From Oscillospiraceae bacterium Marseille-Q3528 (GTDB lineage: Bacteria > Bacillota > Clostridia > Lachnospirales > Lachnospiraceae), in the NCBI GenBank assembly GCA_018223385.1, contig JAGTTR010000004.1, positions 62,001 to 126,000 of the forward strand: 64,000 bases of DNA. The letters are read 5' to 3'. Of the stretch, positions 15,775 to 23,570 are shown one piece after another. Both the position numbers and the translations under genes were made by a program. How positions within the stretch are numbered: the first letter of the stretch is position 1; the number at the start of each line of letters is the position of its first letter. Under the pieces are notes generated by a model. That model was not told the DNA's origin and did no database searches. It saw nothing but the letters and a program-made list of their open reading frames with translations.

Positions 15775-17250
15775 ATGTCTGGAAGTATGCTGCTGCTGCC
15801 GGTGTTTGTGCCGATAGCGGCCGGAATTGCCATGCTGAACATTACGAAGATGAAAGAGCGGAAGGTGCGTGACTGGTATGTGGGCATCGTTCTTTTATTC
15901 AGTCTGTTATGCGCGGCTTTTTTTTCTGCCCGGGGAATGGATCTGGAGTACCGGGCACATCTGGGAGGATTCCTGTTCCTCCTGCGTCAGGACGGACTGG
16001 CAAGGATCTTCGCCACACTGACATCGGTGGGCTGGATCGCCAACGGTTTCTTTTCCTTTGAGTATATGTCCAAGGAGGAGAACCAGGTGCAGTTCTTTGC
16101 TTTCTATCTGATGGCGGATGGTCTGATCAACGGATTTTCCTATGCGGGAAGCTACGGTACGATGAAGCTGTTTTACATATTGATTTCAGTGGCGATCATT
16201 CCGTTGATCGTGCATCGGCAGGATGAGAAATCTGTGCAGGCGGCGCTCTATTATGCGGCATTTTTCCTCATCGGTCTCATCGGCCTGGAGATCGGCGGCG
16301 GGTTTGTGAGCCGGTTCCTGACATCCAAAGAGTTCGTGGCAGGCGGAAGTCTGGATGCGGCGGCGGTGGCCGGGCATGAGGGCATGTTCCTCTTCATGGC
16401 ATTCCTGCTCATCGTCAGCTACAGTATCAAATCCTGCCTGTTTCCGTTTCACGGCTGGACGAAGATCGTTACGGAAGCGGCGCCGGTTGCCGCTTCCGGT
16501 GCGATTTCCGGGGTGGTGACGAAGACGGGCGTCATCGCAGTGATCCGCATTGTGGCCAGCATGATCGGCGCGGATATTCTGCGGGATACATGGGTACAGT
16601 ATGTGTGGATGGTGCTGGCAGTCCTGAGTATTTTCATCGGCGCGGTGCTGGCATATAAAACAGATGCGCTGGCAGAACGGATGGCATACAGTACGGTAGG
16701 CCAGGTGGGCTGTGTATTATACGGGGTTTCTCTCATGGAAAAGCGCGCTGTCACAGGTTCGTTGATACTGCTGACGGCTCATACGCTGGCATCTCTCGTC
16801 CTGTTTTTCACAGTTGGGGCGATCGTCTATCAGACGGGGTACAAACGGGCCAGTGAGCTGCGGGGGATCGGAAGACAGGTTCCCCACATGATGTTCTGCT
16901 TTTCCCTCGTATCGTTCGTGATCATGGGGATCCCGCCGACACTGGGCTTTGTGGGAGACTGGAATGTGTCTTTAGGGGCGCTGGAGACAAGTATCCCCTG
17001 TCTGCCGGAGATCGGCATTGTGATCTTTATTTTTGGTGAGCTGTTTGCTGCGGGGTATCAGTTCAATATCATCCTCCGGGGGTTTTTCCCGGGCGAGCGC
17101 TACGATTATGTACATGAAAATGTATGCAGGCCGTCGCTGTTTACAAGGCTTCCGGCATATCTGCTGACAGCGGCTGTCTATGTGATCGGTTTCTATCCGG
17201 TACCGCTTCTGCAACTGATCGAGCAGGCACTGCGGGGTATGGCACTGTAA
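15775..17250 (+). CDS. Complex-I-like proton/ion-translocating membrane subunit (NuoN/MrpD type)
   Basis: A 491-residue membrane protein with about 14 hydrophobic segments, in the proton-conducting transporter family (NuoL/M/N, MrpA/D). The core helix pair reads FPFHGWTKIVTEAAP (near 222) followed by GVVTKTGVIAV, with the conserved Lys of the broken helix. Such subunits move H+ or Na+ across the membrane. The ATG at 15775 has GAGGGG upstream and starts MSGSMLLLP; the open frame reaching back to 15625 covers the attenuator and is not coding. It pairs with the next gene 15 bases downstream. No other complex I, Mrp or hydrogenase subunit is in view. Confidence 0.88.
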   Translation: MSGSMLLLPVFVPIAAGIAMLNITKMKERKVRDWYVGIVLLFSLLCAAFFSARGMDLEYRAHLGGFLFLLRQDGLARIFATLTSVGWIANGFFSFEYMSKEENQVQFFAFYLMADGLINGFSYAGSYGTMKLFYILISVAIIPLIVHRQDEKSVQAALYYAAFFLIGLIGLEIGGGFVSRFLTSKEFVAGGSLDAAAVAGHEGMFLFMAFLLIVSYSIKSCLFPFHGWTKIVTEAAPVAASGAISGVVTKTGVIAVIRIVASMIGADILRDTWVQYVWMVLAVLSIFIGAVLAYKTDALAERMAYSTVGQVGCVLYGVSLMEKRAVTGSLILLTAHTLASLVLFFTVGAIVYQTGYKRASELRGIGRQVPHMMFCFSLVSFVIMGIPPTLGFVGDWNVSLGALETSIPCLPEIGIVIFIFGELFAAGYQFNIILRGFFPGERYDYVHENVCRPSLFTRLPAYLLTAAVYVIGFYPVPLLQLIEQALRGMAL

Positions 17251-17265
17251 AAGAGGGGGATGAAA

Positions 17266-19170
17266 ATGACAGGAGATTATCGTCTGTGCGTACTGATTCT
17301 CTGGCCGATGATCGGTGCGCTGATCGGATATCAGATTGGCCATAAGAATAAAATCGCCCGTGACTATTTCGCGGACGTGGTTGTGATCACGGAGTTTATC
17401 CTGCTGATGGGCATGTTCCGCATTGTTTTTGCGGGTGTGACGCCGGAATTCCGGTTTCCCGGCATGTGCGGCCTGAACTTCCATCTGCGGCTGGATGGCT
17501 TCCGGGAAGTGTACTGTATGATCGCAGCTTTTATCTGGGTGATGACGACCCTCATTTCCCGGGAATATTTTGAACATTACCACAACAGAAACCGATACTA
17601 TGCGTTTGTGCTTCCTACCCTGGGTGCCACGCTGGGCCTGTTCATGTCGGCAGATCTGTTTACTACATTTTTGTTCTATCAGATCATTACGATCACGACC
17701 TTTGTGGGCATCGCCCATGATGAAAAGGACACGGCTGTGCAGGCGGCTACCACGTATCTGGCATCTGAGATGACCGGTGGCTGCTTTGTGCTCATGGGCC
17801 TTATCCAGCTCTATCACCTGTTCGGCACGCTGGAGATCGATACCTTACGGGAATGTGTCCTGGCCATGGAGGACAGGGGGCCTGCGTATGTCGCCGGCGT
17901 CATGCTGTTTCTGGGATTTGGCGCCAAGGCGGGTATTTTTCCGTTTCATTATTGGATGCCCAGGGCCCATTCGGGTGCGCCGGCACCCATCAGCACGCTG
18001 CTGTCCAGTATCATTACCAAGACCGGTGTTTACGGGGTCATCCTTGTCTGCTCCAATATTTTCATGGACAATCAGATGTGGGGGAAATTCGTGCTGGTCC
18101 TGGGAACCTTTACCATGCTTCTGGGTGCAACAAGGGCGCTGTTTGATGTGCATATGAAGCGGATCCTGGCCTTTTCCTCTCTGTCGCAGATGGGGTTTAT
18201 CCTGATTGGGATCGGTGCCTCCTGCAGCCTGGGGGCAGAGAACCTGCTGGCAGTGAGAGGCGCAATCTTGCATATGGTGAACCATTCCTTCCTGAAGCTG
18301 GTGCTGTATCTGTGTGCGGCTGTGATCTATATGAAGACGCATACGCTGGAGCTCAACGATATCCGGGGTTACGGCCACGGCAAACCGCTCCTGCATTTTG
18401 CCTATCTGATGGGAGCACTGGGCCTCGCCGGGGTTCCGCTGTGGAATGGATATATCAGCAAGACCCTGCTTCATGAGTCCATTGTGGAGTGTATGCATCT
18501 GGGCGGGGATCCCCTGGCCTATGAAATGGTGGAGGTGCTGTTCCTGCTGGCGGGCGGGATGACATTTGCCTACATGACGAAGCTGTATGTCTGCCTGTTT
18601 GTCGAGAACCACCCGACAGATCAGGAGAAGCATGACAGCAAGAATGGGCACTATATGGGAAAACTGGCCACACTGGCATTGGCACTTGCCGCACTGGTTC
18701 CGCCGGCGCTGGGCATGTGGCCGCATCGGACTCTGGATAAGATCGCCGATTACGGGCAAACGATCATGACACATCTTACCATGGAGCATGAGGTACAGTA
18801 TTTCGACCCGCATGTGATGAAGGGGGCATTTGTTTCCATCGGATTCGGGGTGCTTATATATTTCCTGCTGGTGAGAAAGGTATTTATGAAGAAAAACGGG
18901 GATGGGGTCATGGAGTATGTATCTCTCTGGCCGCAGTGGCTGGATCTGGAATACCTGGTGTACCGGCCGTTCCTCTATATCATCATTCCTCACATCTGCG
19001 GAAGGATCTGCTATGCACTGGATCAGCCGCTGATCCTGCGGGCACTGCGTAAATTAAAGGTGGAGTCCCGCTGGATGAAGAGCAGGGAGAAAAAGAAACA
19101 GGAAAAGAAGGACGAGAACTGGAAAAAGGCAACGAAAAAGCGTATGAAAGATAACAATAAATATCGGTAA
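17266..19170 (+). CDS. Complex-I-like proton/ion-translocating membrane subunit (NuoL/HyfB type)
   Basis: A 634-residue membrane protein with about 14-16 hydrophobic segments and a highly charged, lysine-rich C-terminal tail of about 30 residues (RWMKSREKKKQ). The signature FPFHYWMPRAHSGAPAPIS (near 225) followed by SSIITKTGVYGVI is typical of NuoL/MrpA/HyfB subunits, including the conserved Lys. The ATG at 17266 is chosen over 17260 because GAGGGGG lies seven bases before it. It forms a two-gene transcript with the previous gene and ends in a strong terminator. Partner subunits and electron donor are unknown. Confidence 0.88.
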   Translation: MTGDYRLCVLILWPMIGALIGYQIGHKNKIARDYFADVVVITEFILLMGMFRIVFAGVTPEFRFPGMCGLNFHLRLDGFREVYCMIAAFIWVMTTLISREYFEHYHNRNRYYAFVLPTLGATLGLFMSADLFTTFLFYQIITITTFVGIAHDEKDTAVQAATTYLASEMTGGCFVLMGLIQLYHLFGTLEIDTLRECVLAMEDRGPAYVAGVMLFLGFGAKAGIFPFHYWMPRAHSGAPAPISTLLSSIITKTGVYGVILVCSNIFMDNQMWGKFVLVLGTFTMLLGATRALFDVHMKRILAFSSLSQMGFILIGIGASCSLGAENLLAVRGAILHMVNHSFLKLVLYLCAAVIYMKTHTLELNDIRGYGHGKPLLHFAYLMGALGLAGVPLWNGYISKTLLHESIVECMHLGGDPLAYEMVEVLFLLAGGMTFAYMTKLYVCLFVENHPTDQEKHDSKNGHYMGKLATLALALAALVPPALGMWPHRTLDKIADYGQTIMTHLTMEHEVQYFDPHVMKGAFVSIGFGVLIYFLLVRKVFMKKNGDGVMEYVSLWPQWLDLEYLVYRPFLYIIIPHICGRICYALDQPLILRALRKLKVESRWMKSREKKKQEKKDENWKKATKKRMKDNNKYR

Positions 19171-19171
19171 G

Positions 19172-19221
19172 AAGCAAAGCCGGAGGATGTAAGAAGATTT
19201 ACATAATCCGGCTTGCTTTTT
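19172..19221 (+). terminator. Intrinsic terminator of the antiporter-subunit operon
   Basis: AAGCAAAGCCGGA (19172-19184) pairs with TCCGGCTTGCTT (19207-19218); an inner ATGTAA/TTTACAT pairing extends the stem. A T run follows. Confidence 0.85.
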
Positions 19222-19248
19222 GCCGGTATGTTTTGGCATTTTTCCCGA

Positions 19249-19277
19249 TTGCATTCGGAACCGGATTGCTGTATCAT
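19249..19277 (+). promoter_or_regulatory. Probable promoter of the murB-rapZ-whiA-crh cluster
   Basis: TTGCAT (19249-19254), a 17-base spacer and TATCAT (19272-19277), about 85 bases ahead of the murB start. Confidence 0.5.
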
Positions 19278-19362
19278 AAGATTTAGTTTTAAGTGTGTGT
19301 CTGGGAATAAGTCTGCCCTGCTGCGGAATATACTACTATAGAAAACAGGAGACGCGAAATCA

Positions 19363-20280
19363 GTGGTAAAAGATCATATTTATCAGTTGCTGGAGGCGGC
19401 AGCGGGAACAGATCATATATGCAGAGAAGAGCCGATGAAGAGTCATACGACGTTTCGCATCGGCGGCAATGCGGAGGTATTTGCGGCACCGGACAGTGCG
19501 GCCGGTGTGGAAAGGGTGTTACAGATCTGCCGGGAAGCAAAGGTTCCCTGCACGGTCATCGGCAACGGCAGCAATCTTCTGGTGGGAGATTGCGGTGTCC
19601 GTGGCGTGGTGCTGCAGATTTACAGAAATTATGCCGATATCAGAATAGAGGGAACCGACCTGTATGTGCAGGCAGGCGCGCTTCTGGGACAGACTGCGGC
19701 GGCCGCAGCCAGAGAAGGACTGACCGGTCTGGAGTTCGCATCCGGTATTCCGGGAACCGTGGGCGGTGCGGCAGCGATGAACGCAGGGGCTTACGGCGGT
19801 GAGATGAGGGATGTGCTGATCTGGGTGAAAGCCATTGACCGGAACGGCAGTGTGCATCGGTATGCTGCGGATGAGCTGGAGATGGGTTACCGTACCAGCC
19901 GGATCCAGAAGGAAGAACTGGTGGTGCTTGAAGTGAAGCTTTCTTTGCAGAAGGGTGATCCGGCGAAGATCCGGGAACGGATGGAGGAGCTGAAGGAACA
20001 GCGGATTGCCAAGCAGCCGCTGGAATATCCCAGCGCGGGCAGTACCTTTAAACGGCCGGAGGGGTATTTTGCAGGAAAACTCATTATGGATGCGGGGCTG
20101 CGCGGTTTCTCTGTAGGGGATGCCCAGGTTTCCGAGAAGCATTGCGGATTTGTTATCAACAGGGGCAGCGCTACAGCTGCGGATGTGATGGCGCTGGTGA
20201 GCCAGGTGCAGACAATCGTGGAAGAGAAGTTCGGTGTCCAGCTGGAATTAGAAGTGAGAAAAGTCGGAGAGTTTGTATGA
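19363..20280 (+). CDS. murB: UDP-N-acetylenolpyruvoylglucosamine reductase
   Basis: Cytosolic FAD enzyme that reduces UDP-GlcNAc-enolpyruvate to UDP-MurNAc with NADPH, the second committed step of peptidoglycan synthesis. The 305-residue length fits type II MurB. Visible motifs: HTTFRIGGNA (28-37), GNGSNLLVGD (67-76), the FAD-binding GTVGGAAAMNAGAYGGE (near 130), YRTSR, and the active-site SAGSTFKRP (near 225) with a late Glu in LELEVRKVGEF. GTG start with AGGAG eleven bases upstream. First of the murB-rapZ-whiA-crh set, separated from rapZ by copy B of the dispersed element. Confidence 0.96.
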   Translation: MVKDHIYQLLEAAAGTDHICREEPMKSHTTFRIGGNAEVFAAPDSAAGVERVLQICREAKVPCTVIGNGSNLLVGDCGVRGVVLQIYRNYADIRIEGTDLYVQAGALLGQTAAAAAREGLTGLEFASGIPGTVGGAAAMNAGAYGGEMRDVLIWVKAIDRNGSVHRYAADELEMGYRTSRIQKEELVVLEVKLSLQKGDPAKIRERMEELKEQRIAKQPLEYPSAGSTFKRPEGYFAGKLIMDAGLRGFSVGDAQVSEKHCGFVINRGSATAADVMALVSQVQTIVEEKFGVQLELEVRKVGEFV

Positions 20281-20283
20281 CAA

Positions 20284-20439
20284 CAGTTCAGCCCATGACA
20301 CGAGACTGACAGCGATCATGCTTGCATGAAGAGCTGGCAGTAAAGTGGCATGGAGGGAGCGCCAGATCATGAGTAAAAGTGAGCTGCAAAGCAGCCGCGA
20401 GCACGATAGGTGGGATTTTGCGAATGGCGCGGCTGAACG
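20284..20439 (+). repeat. Dispersed structured intergenic element, copy B
   Basis: 156 bp between murB and rapZ. The outer arms are GTTCAGC/GCTGAAC where copies A and C have GTTCAC/GTGAAC, a compensated change. The 5' hairpin is closed by CCATGACAC/GTGGCATGG with tip TCATGC-TT-GCATGA. GGGAGCGCC, GCTGC-AAA-GCAGC and ATTTTGCGAATGGCGC follow, and GCATC-GAA-GATGC is replaced by CAC-GATAG-GTG, so the pairing is kept. The micro-ORF starts at 20369 (MSKSELQSS) but reads on into rapZ in another frame. Confidence 0.85.
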
Positions 20440-20472
20440 GAAGAAACAGGTGGAACAGGCAGGAGGAAAAGA

Positions 20473-21351
20473 ATGCGTTTTGTGATTGTGACCGGCATGT
20501 CCGGAGCGGGCAAGACAACAGCCCTGAAGATGTTGGAGGATATGGGATATTTCTGTGTAGACAATCTTCCGATATCGCTCATTGAGAAGTTCGCAGAGCT
20601 GACCTTTACCTCCGGCGGAGAAGTAAATAAGGTGGCGCTGGGCATCGACATCCGAAGCGGACAGGCTCTGGGGGAGATCGAACAGGTTCTGGAGCGTCTG
20701 ACCATGGATGGCAGACAGTACGAGATTCTTTTCCTGGATGCGGCGGACGATGTGCTGGTGAAGCGATACAAAGAGACGAGACGGGTACATCCGCTGGCGA
20801 AGGACGGGCGGGTGGATAAGGGCATTGCCCTGGAGCGGGAGCGCCTGGTGTACTTAAAACAGCATGCGGAGTACATCATTGACACGAGCCGCCTGCTGAC
20901 CCGGGAGCTGAAGGGCGAGCTGGAGAAGATTTTCGTCCGCAACCAGGAGTTCAAGAACCTGGTGATCACGGTACTGTCCTTCGGTTTTAAATACGGCATT
21001 CCGGCGGATTCGGATCTGGTATTTGATGTCCGGTTTTTACCGAATCCCTACTATATAGATGAATTGAAGGCAAAGAGCGGCAACGACAAAGAGGTACAGG
21101 ACTATGTCATGGGCTTTTCCGTGGCCACAAAGTTCCTCGACAAGCTGGAGGATATGCTGGCCTTTCTTATCCCGAATTATATTCAGGAGGGGAAGAATCA
21201 GCTCATCATCAGCATTGGCTGTACCGGCGGCAAGCACCGGTCGGTGACGCTGGCGAACCGCCTCTACGAGAGACTGGCGGCGCAGGATGCCTATGGAGTG
21301 AAGATCGAGCACCGGGATATTGAGAAGGATGCGGTGCGCAAGGCGTTGTAA
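20473..21351 (+). CDS. rapZ: RNase adapter/nucleotide-binding protein RapZ (YvcJ)
   Basis: A 292-residue cytosolic P-loop protein. Walker A is GMSGAGKT (8-15), Walker B ILFLDA (near 80), and the C-terminal signature [10 protein letters not shown] is near 255. In Gram-negatives RapZ steers GlmZ decay; in Bacillus the homologue YvcJ binds and hydrolyses nucleotides and affects competence, so its role here is known only by family. ATG preceded by GGAGGAAAAG. Followed 18 bases later by whiA. The yvcK/glmR gene that lies between these two in Bacillus is absent. Confidence 0.96.
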   Translation: MRFVIVTGMSGAGKTTALKMLEDMGYFCVDNLPISLIEKFAELTFTSGGEVNKVALGIDIRSGQALGEIEQVLERLTMDGRQYEILFLDAADDVLVKRYKETRRVHPLAKDGRVDKGIALERERLVYLKQHAEYIIDTSRLLTRELKGELEKIFVRNQEFKNLVITVLSFGFKYGIPADSDLVFDVRFLPNPYYIDELKAKSGNDKEVQDYVMGFSVATKFLDKLEDMLAFLIPNYIQEGKNQLIISIGCTGGKHRSVTLANRLYERLAAQDAYGVKIEHRDIEKDAVRKAL

Positions 21352-21369
21352 GCATGACGGGAGGAAGGC

Positions 21370-22362
21370 ATGTCTTTTTCCAGTGAAGTAAAGGATGAAC
21401 TTTCCAGACAGCTGCCCCAGGCAAGGCATTGCCGGATCGCGGAGATCACGGCGATCATCAGCATGTGCGGGCGGATCCTGATCGATCAGGACGATCATTA
21501 CCGGGTGCTGGTGCACACGGAAAATATCGCAGTGGCGAGGAAGTATTTTGAACTGATCCGGCGGACATTCGACGGCATTTTGCCGGAAGTGTCTATCCGG
21601 CAGAATATTCTTTTGAAAAAAAGCAGAATTTATAGTATAGTAATCAAAGACCCTGTACAATCCATGACGGTTTTACAGGCGGCAAAGCTGGTAGATGAGA
21701 CAGGAGAGATCCGGGAAAACCTTTCTCTTGTCAACAACCGGGTGATCCAGAGCAGCTGCTGCAAGCGGGCATTCATCCGGGGCGCATATCTGGCAGCGGG
21801 ATCCATGAGCGATCCCAACAAGTCCTATCATTTCGAGATCGTGTGCGCCACACAGCCCAAGGCGGTGCAGCTGCAGGAGATGATCGGATGCTTCGGGCTG
21901 GAAGCCCGTGTGGTAGAGAGAAAGCGGCATTATGTCGTTTATCTGAAAGAAGGCTCCGGGATTGTGGACATTCTGAATGTGATGGAGGCCCATGTGGCCC
22001 TCATGCAGCTGGAGAATGTCAGAATTGTGAAGGAAATGCGCAATTCCATCAACCGGAGGGTAAATTGCGAGACAGCGAACATTACCAAGACCGTGTCGGC
22101 GGCGGTGCGTCAGATTGACGATATCCGTCTGATCGATGAGGTGCTTGGGCTTCATACACTGCCGGACGCTCTGCGGGATATCGCGGAGGTACGGCTGCAG
22201 AATCCGGACGCCCCATTGCATGTGTTGGGGAACATGCTCACACCTCCTGTTGGGAAGTCAGGGGTGAACCACAGACTCCGGAAATTGTCACAGATGGCGG
22301 AAGAGATAAGGGAAAATAAGGAGGAACAGGGTAATTATGAAAAAGCAGGTAGTAACGATTGA
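21370..22362 (+). CDS. whiA: DNA-binding protein WhiA
   Basis: A 330-residue protein combining a degenerate LAGLIDADG-type fold (N-terminus to about 210; LAAGSMSDPNKSYH is the landmark) with a C-terminal helix-turn-helix (RQIDDIRLIDEVLGLHTLPDALRDIAEVRLQ split across 238-270, GKSGVNHRLRKL near 300). In Gram-positives it affects cell division and chromosome segregation and is a transcription factor in actinomycetes. ATG with GGGAGGAAGG upstream. Its last 26 bases overlap crh, so the two are translationally coupled. Confidence 0.96.
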   Translation: MSFSSEVKDELSRQLPQARHCRIAEITAIISMCGRILIDQDDHYRVLVHTENIAVARKYFELIRRTFDGILPEVSIRQNILLKKSRIYSIVIKDPVQSMTVLQAAKLVDETGEIRENLSLVNNRVIQSSCCKRAFIRGAYLAAGSMSDPNKSYHFEIVCATQPKAVQLQEMIGCFGLEARVVERKRHYVVYLKEGSGIVDILNVMEAHVALMQLENVRIVKEMRNSINRRVNCETANITKTVSAAVRQIDDIRLIDEVLGLHTLPDALRDIAEVRLQNPDAPLHVLGNMLTPPVGKSGVNHRLRKLSQMAEEIRENKEEQGNYEKAGSND

Positions 22363-22591
22363 GATCGCATCAGGGCTGGAAGCAAGACCGGTGGCGATGC
22401 TGGTACAGGTGGCCAGTCAGTATGACAGCGAGATCTACATCATGAGAGACAACAAGAAGGTCAATGCCAAGAGCATCATGGGCATGATGACACTGGGGCT
22501 GGACATGGGCGACAGCATCGAGGTCAGCACCAACGGCACCGATGAGGAGAAGGCCATGGAGGCCATCGTGGAGTATCTTTCTGCGAAGTAA
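22337..22591 (+). CDS. crh: Crh-like catabolite-repression HPr (Glu15, Ser46)
   Basis: An 84-residue HPr-fold protein. The PTS phosphosite His15 is replaced by Glu (GLEARPVAM), while the HPr-kinase target Ser46 is intact (VNAKSIMG). This is the Crh pattern; Bacillus Crh has Gln at 15. In that system Ser46-phosphorylated Crh is a CcpA corepressor with no transport role. Its place after whiA matches the Bacillus order. AAGGAGGAAC is upstream of the ATG, inside whiA. Copy C of the dispersed element starts five bases after the stop. Confidence 0.93.
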   Translation: MKKQVVTIEIASGLEARPVAMLVQVASQYDSEIYIMRDNKKVNAKSIMGMMTLGLDMGDSIEVSTNGTDEEKAMEAIVEYLSAK

Positions 22592-22596
22592 TATTA

Positions 22597-22754
22597 CAGT
22601 TCACTCGAATATCGGGCAGGCAGATTTCATGCTCAGATGAAAATCCGGATGCATGAATATTCGAAGGGAGCGCCTGATTATGAGCAAAAATGAGCTGCGA
22701 AGCAGCGGGAAGCATCGAAGATGTGGTTTTGCGAATGGCGCGTGTGAACTGTAA
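22597..22754 (+). repeat. Dispersed structured intergenic element, copy C
   Basis: About 155 bp with outer arms AGTTCAC/GTGAACT. The 5' hairpin is closed by TCGAATAT/ATATTCGA (perfect) with tip TTTCAT-GCTCAG-ATGAAA. GGGAGCGCC, GCTGC-GAA-GCAGC, GCATC-GAA-GATGT, GGTTTTGCGAATGGCGC follow. The micro-ORF is complete here: ATG at 22680, 24 codons, TAA at 22752-22754, product MSKNELRSSGKHRRCGFAN then GACEL. GGGAG lies nine bases before its ATG. Confidence 0.88.
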
Positions 22755-22838
22755 AAGAAATAAGTACAAGTATAGCTGAACTTTTTTCCCCTACCGTGCA
22801 TAGAATAAGGTAAGTTGACAGGGCAAGGGGGAATTGCG

Positions 22839-23249
22839 GTGGAACATGGTGCCGCAGGCGGAAGCGACGGCAGAAAACTGCCCTTTTATATGACGTTTCC
22901 TTTTTCGGAAAATCTGTCCGCAGAGAGCGAGAACGAACGGGATATGCAGAGAATGGCGGAGCTGTACCCGCCCGCAGCCAGAAGGCTCTGGCCGCAGGTG
23001 GAGGATACGTGTGACCGCTGGGAGTACGACGGCAGTGCGATGTATGCCCAGTACCCTGACAGAATCTGGATCCACCGGGAGGCCGAGCGGATTGGCAGGC
23101 AGCTGGCAGAGGAAGCACAGAAAGACGAAAACGATGGAACGAACACCCGGGCGCAGGCGCTGACTGAAATGGCAGAATTGCTGCTTTTGCAGGAAATCTA
23201 CCGGAGAAGGTGCAGACGTAGGCGTGTCCGCGGTCATTTTGTTTATTGA
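22839..23249 (+). CDS. Conserved hypothetical protein
   Basis: A 136-residue protein I cannot assign to a named family. The central block YPPAARRLWPQVEDTCDRWE then YDGSAMYAQYPDR looks like a conserved helical core of the kind seen in small Lachnospiraceae proteins. The C-terminus is very basic (RRRCRRRRVRG). No signal peptide or membrane segment. GTG at 22839 is chosen because AAGGGGG lies seven bases upstream; a TTG at 22815 is in frame but lacks a site. Gene-like features are the ribosome site, the terminator at 23285 and ordinary codon use. A nucleic-acid-binding tail is possible but unproved. Confidence 0.65.
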   Translation: MEHGAAGGSDGRKLPFYMTFPFSENLSAESENERDMQRMAELYPPAARRLWPQVEDTCDRWEYDGSAMYAQYPDRIWIHREAERIGRQLAEEAQKDENDGTNTRAQALTEMAELLLLQEIYRRRCRRRRVRGHFVY

Positions 23250-23284
23250 AATTTAAGTTGTAGTTTGCTTGAGAAGGTTTTAGA

Positions 23285-23321
23285 ATATAGTCATAACTGC
23301 CCGGTTATGGCTATATTTTTT
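23285..23321 (+). terminator. Intrinsic terminator after the conserved hypothetical gene
   Basis: AATATAGTCATAAC pairs with GTTATGGCTATATT around the loop TGCCCG, with one G-T pair, followed by a T run. Confidence 0.9.
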
Positions 23322-23556
23322 GCGCGAGCAACGAGGCAAAGTCTGCGCTTGCGCGAGACCTTGTCGAGTGCCGCGACAGCGAACGAACGGTCTGCGACAG
23401 CAGACGGTCAAGCGCGATAGCGCGAGTTCGTGAGCTTGCGCCACTAAAACGAGCGAGTTGTCTGCGATAGCAGACGATAGAGCACGGAAGCGCGGACTCG
23501 CGAGTTTAGAGCGCGCGGATAAGTGTGACCTTGTCGAGTGCCGCGACAGCGAATGA
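23322..23556 (+). repeat. Hairpin array with flanking 27-bp direct repeats
   Basis: A 27-bp direct repeat, GACCTTGTCGAGTGCCGCGA then CAGCGAA, occurs at 23357-23383 and 23527-23553. Between and around the copies are short GC hairpins with four-base loops: GTCTGC-GACA-GCAGAC (23390-23405), GCGC-GATA-GCGC (23412-23423) and GTCTGC-GATA-GCAGAC (23460-23475). Each 27-mer holds TGTCG-AGTGCCG-CGACA. The two GTCTGC units start a degenerate repeat of about 70 bp. No open frame or promoter was recognised. The second 27-mer ends directly at the Shine-Dalgarno site of the next gene, so the array forms its leader. Confidence 0.75.
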
Positions 23557-23570
23557 AAAAGGAGATCTTT

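Noticed and set aside
20369..20485. Small gene upstream of and overlapping rapZ
   Set aside because: It is the micro-ORF of element copy B reading on by chance into rapZ in another frame; treated as part of the element.
22524..22801. Minus-strand open frames across the dispersed elements (also 20288-20790)
   Set aside because: They are reverse translations of the structured repeat and neighbouring genes; the recurring protein-like strings come from repeat identity and not from a gene family.
23341..23556. CRISPR array
   Set aside because: Only two 27-bp repeats, spacers of unequal self-similar hairpins, no cas genes.
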